This document shows, in pieces, positions 6,640 to 13,383 of a stretch of DNA of 17,911 bases. Under the pieces are notes generated by a model, which worked only from the letters and a program-made list of their open reading frames with translations, had not been told where the DNA came from and did no database searches. The stretch is from an uncultured Blautia sp. (GTDB lineage Bacteria > Bacillota > Clostridia > Lachnospirales > Lachnospiraceae). The stretch's first letter is position 1. Every line of letters begins with the position of its first letter. The DNA is taken from positions 1-17,911 of the forward strand of contig UQJE01000053.1 of assembly GCA_900541345.1 (NCBI GenBank), in the 5' to 3' direction. Made by a program: the position numbers and the translations under genes.

Positions 6640-7302
6640 ATGCTGAATAAAAAAAAGGCAGTGCTTTTTGATTTAGATGGAACACTGGTGGACTCCATGT
6701 GGGTATGGTCACAAATTGACATAGACTATCTTGGCTCTTACGGTCTTGCTGTTCCAAAAAATCTGCAGAGAATTGTAGAGGGAATGGGTTTTACAGAAGT
6801 GGCCGTGTATTTTAAGGAACGGTTTTCCATTCCGGATACAATAGAAGAAATTAAAAAAACATGGCAGGAGATGGCAATGGATAAATATTGCCATGCAGTC
6901 CCTTTAAAACCAGGAGTAAAACAGTTTTTGCCATTTTTAAAGGAAAAAGGAATTCGTATGGCTGTTGCTTCCAGTAATGATATCGCGCTGATAGAGGCCT
7001 GTCTGAAAGCAAACGGTATTCGGGAATATTTTGATGCAGTAATCACTGCATGTGAAGTGAAAAAAGGGAAACCGGCTCCGGATGTTTATCTGGAGGCTGC
7101 CAGACGTCTCCACGTATGTCCGGAAGAATGCCTTGTGTTTGAAGATATTGTTCCGGGGATTCAGGCCGGAAAAAATGCGGGAATGAAAGTGTGTACCATT
7201 CATGATACATATAGCATTCCACAGGAAAAAGAAAAACGACAGACAGCCGATTATTATATTACCTCTTATGAGCAGGTAATAGACGGTACATATGAGGAAT
7301 AA
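6640..7302 (+). CDS. HAD-superfamily phosphatase (subfamily IA, beta-PGM-like)
   Basis: A 220-aa haloacid dehalogenase-type hydrolase. Motif I is FDLDGTLVDS (Asp11 nucleophile, Asp13 acid/base), motif II is the Ser in AVASSND, motif III is the Lys in KKGKPAPDVY, and motif IV is the acidic VFEDIVPGIQAG. The helical cap between motifs I and II (about residues 20-85) defines the IA/beta-phosphoglucomutase-like subfamily. Members dephosphorylate sugar phosphates or nucleotides, or interconvert phosphosugars. The substrate cannot be predicted here, and a general phosphatase is as likely as a mutase. It lies 12 nt after relQ and 3 nt before the next ATG, so it is co-transcribed. Confidence 0.9.
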   Translation: MLNKKKAVLFDLDGTLVDSMWVWSQIDIDYLGSYGLAVPKNLQRIVEGMGFTEVAVYFKERFSIPDTIEEIKKTWQEMAMDKYCHAVPLKPGVKQFLPFLKEKGIRMAVASSNDIALIEACLKANGIREYFDAVITACEVKKGKPAPDVYLEAARRLHVCPEECLVFEDIVPGIQAGKNAGMKVCTIHDTYSIPQEKEKRQTADYYITSYEQVIDGTYEE

Positions 7303-7305
7303 ATT

Positions 7306-9201
7306 ATGCGGAAATTTTTACCTGTAACAGAAAAAGAGATGAAGGAACGGGGCTGGGAAGAGGTTGATTTTGTATATGTCACAGGAGACGCTTATGTAGA
7401 CCATGCTTCTTTTGGTTCTGCAATTATCAGCCGCCTTCTGGAGCGGTACGGATATAAAGTGGGAATGATTCCCCAGCCGGACTGGAGAAAAAAAGAGAGC
7501 ATTCAGGTGTTTGGACGCCCACGTCTTGGCTTTTTGGTAAGTGCCGGAAATATGGACTCTATGGTAAACCATTATACCGTGTCAAAAAAACACAGGCAGA
7601 AGGACTCCTACTCCCCGGGAGGAGAGATGGGGCTTCGTCCGGACAGAGCCGTAATGGTTTACAGTAACCTGATCCGCCAGAGTTATAAAGATACACCGAT
7701 TATTCTTGGAGGAATTGAGGCAAGCCTTCGTCGGCTTTCTCATTATGATTACTGGGATGATAAGGTGAGAAGAAGTGTTCTTATGGACAGTGGGGCAGAT
7801 TTGATTTCTTATGGGATGGGTGAGCATTCGATTATAGAAATTGCGGAAGCTTTAAACAGTGGAATTCCGGTTAAGGAAATTACCTATGTTCCGGGAACTG
7901 TGTTTAAGGCAAAGGATTTGTCCTGTGTATACGAGCCTCTCCTTCTTCCTGATTTTCAGGAGGTTTCAGAGAATAAGCAGAAGTATGCAGAGAGCTTTGC
8001 CATTCAGTATAAAAATACAGATCCTTTTACAGCACAGGTTATGGCAGAATCGTATGGTACAAAGGGATATGTGATACAAAATCCGCCGGCAAAGCCACTG
8101 ACTCAGGAGGAAATGGACGATATTTATGATCTGCCTTATACAGGAACCTATCATCCTATGTATGAGGCGAAGGGCGGAATACCGGCACTTGAGGAAGTGA
8201 AGTTTAGTCTGACAAGCAACAGAGGGTGTTTTGGCGGATGCAGTTTTTGTGCCCTTACTTTTCATCAGGGGCGTATTCTTCAGACAAGAAGTCATGCTTC
8301 TCTTATAAAAGAGGCGGAAAATATGACGAAGGATAAAGATTTCAAGGGATACATCCATGATGTAGGTGGTCCGACTGCTGACTTTCGCCTTCCTTCCTGC
8401 AAAAAACAGCTTACAAAGGGAGTGTGCAGAGACAGGCAGTGTCTTTTTCCGACACCATGTAAAAATCTTACGATAGATCATAAAGACTACGTGGAGCTGT
8501 TAAGAAAGCTGAGGGCAGTTCCGGGAGTAAAAAAGGTATTTATCCGTTCCGGTGTGCGTTTTGATTACGTTGTCGCAGATAAAGATAAAACGTTTTTACA
8601 TGAGCTTGTGAAGAACCATGTAAGCGGGCAGCTCCGCGTTGCCCCGGAGCATGTGTCGGATGAGGTTTTGAAGTTTATGGGGAAACCTCCTCATAGTGTA
8701 TACCAGGAATTTTTAAAACAGTATGAAAAGGCAAATGGCGAAACAGGAAAGAAGCAATATGCAGTTCCCTACTTTATGTCTTCCCACCCGGGCTGTACAT
8801 TAAAGGAGGCTGTGCGCCTTGCAGAGTATGTACGGGATCTTGGCTTTACACCGGAGCAGGTGCAGGATTTTTATCCTACTCCGTCTACATTATCCACATG
8901 TATGTACTATACAGGCATTCACCCTCTTACCGGTGAAAAGGTATACGTACCGAAAAATCCTCATGAAAAAGCGATTCAGAGAGCATTGATGCAGTACAAA
9001 AACCCGGCAAACCGCGATCTTGTTCTGGAAGGTTTAAAAAAAGCAGGGCGTATGGATTTGGTGGGGTACGACAGAAAATGTCTGATTCGGCCGGAAAAGA
9101 AGCAGGGAGAAACCTCTTTTAAAGGAACGGCGGAAAAAGGAAGGAACGTACGGAAAAAGAAAACGATTCGGAACATACACAATAAGAAGAAAAAAGTCTG
9201 A
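7306..9201 (+). CDS. ygiQ: YgiQ-family radical SAM protein (UPF0313)
   Basis: A 631-aa UPF0313/YgiQ protein of normal family length. The N-terminal UPF0313 region has VYVTGDAYVDHASFGSAIIS and GGIEASLRRLSHYDYWDD. The radical SAM core has the CxxxCxxC cluster motif NRGCFGGCSFC (Cys308, Cys312, Cys315), a GPT motif (DVGGPTADF) and a downstream cysteine-rich patch (CKKQLTKGVCRDRQCLFPTPC) that may hold extra ligands. The C-terminal domain includes YFMSSHPGCT and QDFYPTPSTLSTCMYYTG. The tail is very basic (RKKKTIRNIHNKKKKV). The family's reaction is not established to my knowledge. Start ATG has GAGGA upstream, and it lies 3 nt after the HAD gene. Confidence 0.94.
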   Translation: MRKFLPVTEKEMKERGWEEVDFVYVTGDAYVDHASFGSAIISRLLERYGYKVGMIPQPDWRKKESIQVFGRPRLGFLVSAGNMDSMVNHYTVSKKHRQKDSYSPGGEMGLRPDRAVMVYSNLIRQSYKDTPIILGGIEASLRRLSHYDYWDDKVRRSVLMDSGADLISYGMGEHSIIEIAEALNSGIPVKEITYVPGTVFKAKDLSCVYEPLLLPDFQEVSENKQKYAESFAIQYKNTDPFTAQVMAESYGTKGYVIQNPPAKPLTQEEMDDIYDLPYTGTYHPMYEAKGGIPALEEVKFSLTSNRGCFGGCSFCALTFHQGRILQTRSHASLIKEAENMTKDKDFKGYIHDVGGPTADFRLPSCKKQLTKGVCRDRQCLFPTPCKNLTIDHKDYVELLRKLRAVPGVKKVFIRSGVRFDYVVADKDKTFLHELVKNHVSGQLRVAPEHVSDEVLKFMGKPPHSVYQEFLKQYEKANGETGKKQYAVPYFMSSHPGCTLKEAVRLAEYVRDLGFTPEQVQDFYPTPSTLSTCMYYTGIHPLTGEKVYVPKNPHEKAIQRALMQYKNPANRDLVLEGLKKAGRMDLVGYDRKCLIRPEKKQGETSFKGTAEKGRNVRKKKTIRNIHNKKKKV

Positions 9202-9211
9202 GGAGTTTTAT

Positions 9212-9838
9212 ATGAGTACAGAAAAAAAGAAAAAAACAAAAATTAAAAAAGGAGATTTTGGTTATTTTAAAGCAGAAAAAAAGAAACGGTTTCTTTATAC
9301 GTTAATTATGCTTGGAGTTCCTATTTTTATTTTTGTAACAGCGTGGCTTTATTTTGATACGAGGATGACGATATGGACTGTAATTGCAACCGTAGGCTGT
9401 CTGCCAGGCTGTAAGTCGTTAGTTGGTCTGATTATGATTCTGATGCGCCGCCCTATGGATCCAAAGCTTTATGAGGAGATTCGAGCACATCAGGGCGAAC
9501 TTGTGATGGCGTATGAAAATTATATGACTTTTTATGAAAAAAGCGCATATATCGATGCGGTGGCGGTATGTGGAAACACAGTAGTGGCATACAGCAGCGC
9601 CCCCAAAATTGATACAGAATTTATGGCGCAGGAGTGTCAGAAGATAGTCCGAAAAAATGGATATAAAGTGGATGTGAAGATCTTAAAGGAGCTCCGTCCC
9701 TTCCTTGACCGTCTGGATTCCATGAATGCCCGCAGAGAAAGCCTGGAAGAAGGAATTAAATTTGAACCGGATGAGAGGTATCCGGAACTTTCAAGAAATG
9801 AGCTTATCTGTCATACCATTCTGGCCCTCTGTTTGTAG
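9212..9838 (+). CDS. Uncharacterised two-helix membrane protein
   Basis: A 208-aa protein whose function I do not recognise. A Lys-rich cytoplasmic N-terminus (EKKKKTKIKKGDF) is followed by two adjacent transmembrane segments (LIMLGVPIFIFVTAWLYF, about residues 30-47; and IWTVIATVGCLPGCKSLVGL, about 54-73). A soluble alpha/beta region of about 130 residues follows, ending ...LICHTILALCL. Positively charged RR after the second helix is consistent with both ends being inside. GAGGAG sits upstream of the ATG, 10 nt after ygiQ, and the pseudouridine synthase gene begins 9 nt later. The tight packing says it is a real operon member. The second helix contains two cysteines (GCLPGCK). Confidence 0.8.
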   Translation: MSTEKKKKTKIKKGDFGYFKAEKKKRFLYTLIMLGVPIFIFVTAWLYFDTRMTIWTVIATVGCLPGCKSLVGLIMILMRRPMDPKLYEEIRAHQGELVMAYENYMTFYEKSAYIDAVAVCGNTVVAYSSAPKIDTEFMAQECQKIVRKNGYKVDVKILKELRPFLDRLDSMNARRESLEEGIKFEPDERYPELSRNELICHTILALCL

Positions 9839-9847
9839 GAGTAGAAA

Positions 9848-10840
9848 ATGAAACAGTTTATAATCGGAGAAAATGAGGCGGGACAACGTTTTGATAAATA
9901 TCTCGCCAAGCTTTTAAAGGAAGCGCCAAAAAGTTTTTTCTATAAAATGATGCGAAAAAAGAACATCGTTTTAAATGGAAAAAAGGCAACCGGGAATGAG
10001 AAACTGAAATCCGGAGATGAGGTGCGCCTCTACTTAAGTGATGAGACATTTGAAAATTTTGCAGGAAATGTGAGTGTTTCCAGGGCGGTTTGTAAGCTCT
10101 CTGTGATTTATGAGGATAACGATATTCTTCTTATTAACAAGCCTGCAGGGATGCTTTCTCAGCCGGACAAAACAGGAAAACCTTCACTTGTGGAATATGT
10201 GATTGGTTATCTTCTTAAAAAAGGAGAGATTACAGAAAGAGATCTTTCTACGTTTAAGCCGTCTGTCTGTAACCGCCTTGACAGAAATACAAGCGGGATT
10301 GTGGCAGCGGGAAAAAGTCTTCGTGGGCTTCAGATGCTTTCTGCACTTTTTCATGAAAGAACTATGAGTAAATATTATCTTTGCGTTGTAGAAGGCGTAA
10401 TTGCGAAAGAAAATCATATCAAAGGGTATTTGCATAAAGACGAAAAATGTAATAAGGTAGTGGTATCAAAAGAGAAAGGAAAAGACAGCCTTCCTATAGA
10501 GACGAGGTATCAGCCGCTTGGAAATAATGGAACGCTTACTCTTTTAAAAGTGGAACTGCTCACCGGGCGCAGTCATCAGATCCGGGCACATCTCGCTTCT
10601 GTAGGACATGCTATTATCGGCGATCATAAATATGGAAGCAGAGGGAAAAACCAGATGTACGGGGAGAAATATCATCTGGAACATCAGCTTCTCCACGGAT
10701 ATAAGCTGGAGCTTCCCGAGATGCCGGAGGATTTCAGCAAGCTTTCCAAGAGGGCATTTTTGGCTCCCGTGCCGGAACTTTTTCTGCAGGTTTTAAAAAA
10801 AGAACATTTAGAGGAGTATTATTATGAAGAAATGGAATGA
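9848..10840 (+). CDS. RluA-family 23S rRNA/tRNA pseudouridine synthase
   Basis: A 330-aa enzyme of the RluA/RluC/RluD class, which isomerises specific uridines in rRNA or tRNA. It opens with an S4 RNA-binding domain (about residues 8-75; QRFDKYLAKLL, SFFYKMMRKKNIVLNGK) followed by the synthase domain. Motif I is INKPAGMLSQPD, the catalytic motif II is CNRLDRNTSGIV with Asp145, and motif III is LLTGRSHQIRAHLASVGHAIIGDHKYG. The family usually has HRLDR; here it is NRLDR, with the catalytic Asp kept. The S4 domain plus size points to RluC/RluD-like, but the target uridines cannot be assigned. Its last 17 nt overlap the signal peptidase start. Confidence 0.93.
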   Translation: MKQFIIGENEAGQRFDKYLAKLLKEAPKSFFYKMMRKKNIVLNGKKATGNEKLKSGDEVRLYLSDETFENFAGNVSVSRAVCKLSVIYEDNDILLINKPAGMLSQPDKTGKPSLVEYVIGYLLKKGEITERDLSTFKPSVCNRLDRNTSGIVAAGKSLRGLQMLSALFHERTMSKYYLCVVEGVIAKENHIKGYLHKDEKCNKVVVSKEKGKDSLPIETRYQPLGNNGTLTLLKVELLTGRSHQIRAHLASVGHAIIGDHKYGSRGKNQMYGEKYHLEHQLLHGYKLELPEMPEDFSKLSKRAFLAPVPELFLQVLKKEHLEEYYYEEME

Positions 10841-11381
10841 ATTCTGGGACTATGTAAAAATGATAGTCATTGTAGTAGTAGCTGTGCTTGTGGTAAACAA
10901 TGTAGTATTAATTAATGCCAAGATTCCTTCTCCGTCTATGGAAAACACGGTTATGACAGGAGATAGGCTGTTTGGTTTCCGTCTTGCATACGGACTTAAC
11001 ATAGATTTATTTGGAAATAAAATTTCAAAGAAATTCAAAGAACCAGAGCGCTACGACATTGTCATTTTCCATTATCCGGATGATGAAAATCAGCTTTTTA
11101 TCAAAAGATTGATCGGTCTTCCTGGAGATAAGGTAGAAATCCGTGACGGAAAGGTTTACTTAAATGATTCAAAAACTCCTATTGAAGAGGATTATCTTCC
11201 GGAGCCTCCGGTAGGTGATTTCGGTCCGTATTACGTTCCGGAAAACTGTTATTTTATGATGGGAGACAACCGTAATAATTCCAAAGATTCCAGGTTATGG
11301 AAAAACACATATGTGCGTTTTGACCAGATTGTAGGGAAAGCGGTTCTTCGTTATTATCCGTCAATCAAGCTGTTGAAATAG
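10824..11381 (+). CDS. lepB: Signal peptidase I (Gram-positive type)
   Basis: A 185-aa type I signal peptidase with a single N-terminal transmembrane helix (MIVIVVVAVLVVNNVVLI, about residues 13-30), as in SipS-type enzymes. The Ser-Lys dyad is visible: Ser38 in IPSPSMENT (box B) and Lys94 in FIKRLIGLPGD (box D). Box E is MMGDNRNNSKDSR. It cleaves signal peptides from Sec-exported proteins on the outer membrane face; the window itself encodes at least three likely substrates (13384-16581). GAGGAG precedes the ATG inside the end of the pseudouridine synthase gene, with a 17-nt overlap, implying translational coupling. Confidence 0.95.
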   Translation: MKKWNEFWDYVKMIVIVVVAVLVVNNVVLINAKIPSPSMENTVMTGDRLFGFRLAYGLNIDLFGNKISKKFKEPERYDIVIFHYPDDENQLFIKRLIGLPGDKVEIRDGKVYLNDSKTPIEEDYLPEPPVGDFGPYYVPENCYFMMGDNRNNSKDSRLWKNTYVRFDQIVGKAVLRYYPSIKLLK

Positions 11382-11391
11382 GGAGAGTTTT

Positions 11392-11928
11392 ATGGCGACA
11401 TGGAATAGCAGAGGCCTCCGGGGTTCTACCCTGGAGGAACTGGTAAACCGTACAAATGAAATGTACCGGGAAAAAGGACTTGCCCTGATCCAGAAGATTC
11501 CGACCCCAATCACTCCTGTACGTATGGATAAGGAACACCGCCATATTACTCTGGCATATTTTGAACAGAGAAGTACTGTAGACTATATAGGTGCAGTGCA
11601 GGGGATTCCGGTGTGCTTCGATGCAAAAGAATGCAGCGCGGACTCTTTTCCTCTTGCCAATATTCACCCTCATCAGGTGGAATTTATGAAAGAGTTTGAG
11701 GAACAGAGTGGCGTGGCATTCTTTCTTATTTTTTACAGTCATGTAAATTTATTTTATTACCTTCCCTTAAAACAACTGCTTTTTTTCTGGCAGAGAATGG
11801 AGGAAGGGGGACGGAAAAGCTTCCGAAGAGAGGAACTGGAAGACTGCTTTTATCTTCCCAAAAAAAGTGGCTTTCTTGTGCCCTATCTTGACGGACTTGC
11901 GAAAGATCTGGAAATCAGAGATGCATAA
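11392..11928 (+). CDS. recU: Holliday junction resolvase RecU
   Basis: A 178-aa Holliday-junction-specific endonuclease of Firmicutes, functional counterpart of RuvC. Family landmarks: NSRGLRGSTLEELVNRTNEM near the N-terminus, IQKIPTPITPV, the nuclease core RSTVDYIGAVQGIPVCFDAKE with the acidic catalytic residues (VDY, FDAKE), and HPHQVEFMKEFEEQSGVAFF. The N-terminal stretch is shorter than in Bacillus RecU, typical of clostridial members. AGGGAGAG precedes the ATG, 10 nt after lepB. In Bacillus, recU sits beside a penicillin-binding protein gene; here it is beside signal peptidase instead. Confidence 0.94.
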   Translation: MATWNSRGLRGSTLEELVNRTNEMYREKGLALIQKIPTPITPVRMDKEHRHITLAYFEQRSTVDYIGAVQGIPVCFDAKECSADSFPLANIHPHQVEFMKEFEEQSGVAFFLIFYSHVNLFYYLPLKQLLFFWQRMEEGGRKSFRREELEDCFYLPKKSGFLVPYLDGLAKDLEIRDA

Positions 11929-11952
11929 TATAGTTAATGCAGGAGGCATATT

Positions 11953-12948
11953 ATGAAGAAACAGATGATACCCTGTCTTTATCTTCAATATGAAAAGGCA
12001 GTAACAGGATTTGGGCAGAGAAATTTACTTGGGGATGGAGATGTAGAGGCGCTTGGAAGATTTTATAGAGATGGAGGGGCAGATGGGCTTCTAATTTTCG
12101 ACTTTTCATCGGAAGAGCAGGAGCATGAGCGCGCCATCAAAAAAATCGGATCCATATGCAGAACAGCAGAAATCCCTGTTATGACGGCCGGGAACATCAA
12201 ATGTATGGACGATATAAAAAAGTTGATTTATGCAGGGTGTGAAAAGGTGGTTTTAAATTTTTCCAAGAAAAGCAATATTCTTCTCCTGGAGGAAGCTTCC
12301 CGGCGTTTTGGAAAAGAAAAAATGGTAATCAGTATTTCTTCTTTTCATGAATTTGCAGATAACCAGAAACTGATTGAGCAATGCTCTGATGGGATACTCG
12401 CTCTCGATTCTCTTCAGGACGAAGTTGCGGCTGTATCACAGATTCCTGTTTTACTTCATACAGACGAGGGAAAAGAGGAGGAGCTGATTGCTCTGCTGAA
12501 AGGAAAATATGTATCCGGATTAAGCGGTGCGTATATCAGCAACTTATATACAAAAATACACAAGTTTAAAGAACGGTGCAGAGAAGAGAATATTCCCGTA
12601 AACAGAGAATTCGAAAAAGGTGACAGTTCCAGGCGAAATGGAAAAATTGTTTCGGAAAGTTTTCCCGAAAGTTCCTTTTCTGTTTTGCAGGATGTGTATA
12701 AATTGATTCTTGATAGAAAAGAAAATCCCCAGGAGGGTTCTTATATTAATTATCTTTTCGATAAAGGAACGGATAAAATCCTGAAAAAAATCGGAGAAGA
12801 ATGTACGGATATTGTTATTGCGGCAAAAAATGAGGATAAAGAAGAAATTGCCTGTGAAATATCCGATTTACTTTATCATATTATGGTTTTGATGGCAGAA
12901 AAAGGAATCTTCTGGGAAGATATCACGCAAGAATTAACAGGAAAATGA
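11953..12948 (+). CDS. hisE: HisF-like (degenerate) / HisE phosphoribosyl-ATP pyrophosphatase fusion
   Basis: A 331-aa two-part protein. Residues 1-215 resemble the HisA/HisF TIM barrel: MIPCLYLQYEKAVTG, GDGDVEALGRFYRDGGADGL, IPVMTAGNIKCMDDIKKLIY, AGCEKVVLNFSKKSN. Residues about 245-331 are HisE: INYLFDKGTDKILKKIGEEC, TDIVIAAKNEDKEEIACEIS, DLLYHIMVLMAEKG, a MazG-like all-alpha fold that hydrolyses phosphoribosyl-ATP to phosphoribosyl-AMP, step 2 of histidine synthesis. The barrel has Tyr10 where HisF has its first catalytic Asp (CLD) and Ser129 where it has the second (AID), so it is unlikely to be an active cyclase. No HisI domain (zinc ligands, SRSR, WxKGExSG) is visible between the parts. 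GGAGG precedes the ATG. Last gene of the block; no other his gene is in view. Confidence 0.85.
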   Translation: MKKQMIPCLYLQYEKAVTGFGQRNLLGDGDVEALGRFYRDGGADGLLIFDFSSEEQEHERAIKKIGSICRTAEIPVMTAGNIKCMDDIKKLIYAGCEKVVLNFSKKSNILLLEEASRRFGKEKMVISISSFHEFADNQKLIEQCSDGILALDSLQDEVAAVSQIPVLLHTDEGKEEELIALLKGKYVSGLSGAYISNLYTKIHKFKERCREENIPVNREFEKGDSSRRNGKIVSESFPESSFSVLQDVYKLILDRKENPQEGSYINYLFDKGTDKILKKIGEECTDIVIAAKNEDKEEIACEISDLLYHIMVLMAEKGIFWEDITQELTGK

Positions 12949-12956
12949 AATTTTGA

Positions 12957-12985
12957 TTGCGCTTTTTTTTAAAGCGTGCTATACT
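12957..12985 (+). promoter_or_regulatory. Promoter of the cobalamin-riboswitch operon
   Basis: TTGCGC (12957-12962), 17-bp spacer, TATACT (12980-12985) preceded by TGC, giving an extended -10. The start point would be near 12992, about 20 nt ahead of the riboswitch core. The spacer contains an inverted repeat, CGCTTT/AAAGCG (12960-12965 and 12971-12976). Confidence 0.72.
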
Positions 12986-13007
12986 AAAATAAACTAAATA
13001 AGAAAAC

Positions 13008-13195
13008 AACAGGTGCTGAAGAAAAATATTATATTTTTGCTTTGGATAATAGGGAAACAGGTGTAAATCCTGTACGATCTCGTCACTGTAATTAGGGAGC
13101 ACAAGCCTTAATGCCACTGGGAAACCGGGAAGGTGGTTTTGTGTAAAGAACTATAAGTCAGGAGACCTGCCTGGTGTTGGTACAGGAACAGAAGT
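13008..13195 (+). ncRNA. Cobalamin riboswitch (B12-box aptamer)
   Basis: The leader contains the conserved cobalamin aptamer elements in order: AGGTGCTG (13011), GGGAAACAGGTGTAAATCC (13052-13070), the CGTCACTGTAA segment (13081), GCCACTGGGAAACCGGGAAG (13113), and the B12 box AAGTCAGGAGACCTGCC (13155-13171). Cobalamin binding normally switches off downstream expression. The chelatase ATG lies about 190 nt after the B12 box, with an intrinsic terminator between. It controls the chelatase and, by tight gene spacing, the downstream ABC transporter genes. Confidence 0.96.
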
Positions 13196-13245
13196 GCTAA
13201 AATCACGAGTAATTGGTTGTGCCGCTTTCATGAGCTGATATTTTG

Positions 13246-13277
13246 AATCCTTTTGCCCGCCGCAGAAGGATTTTTTT
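13246..13277 (+). terminator. Riboswitch expression-platform terminator
   Basis: AATCCTT (13246-13252) pairs with AAGGATT (13266-13272), with inner TGC/GCA pairing and a CCGCC loop, followed by seven T residues (13271-13277). It lies about 75 nt after the B12 box and 107 nt before the chelatase ATG. This is the expected position for a terminator that forms when cobalamin is bound. The stretch 13278-13370 to the ribosome binding site holds no gene. Confidence 0.88.
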
Positions 13278-13383
13278 GCTTTATGAGACATATTTTGTTT
13301 TGTATGTTTCTGTACCTGGATTTGCTGATGAAAAAAATATATATACTACATCAGAGAATGAATGTCGATGAGGAGGACGAAAC

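Noticed and set aside
12960..12976. Intrinsic terminator for the hisE operon
   Set aside because: The short CGCTTT/AAAGCG hairpin has its T run in the loop and none after the stem, so I kept it only as a palindrome.
13322..13347. Second promoter between the riboswitch terminator and cbiK (TTGCTG and TATACT)
   Set aside because: The spacer is only 14 bp, and AT-rich DNA gives such matches easily; it would also bypass the riboswitch.
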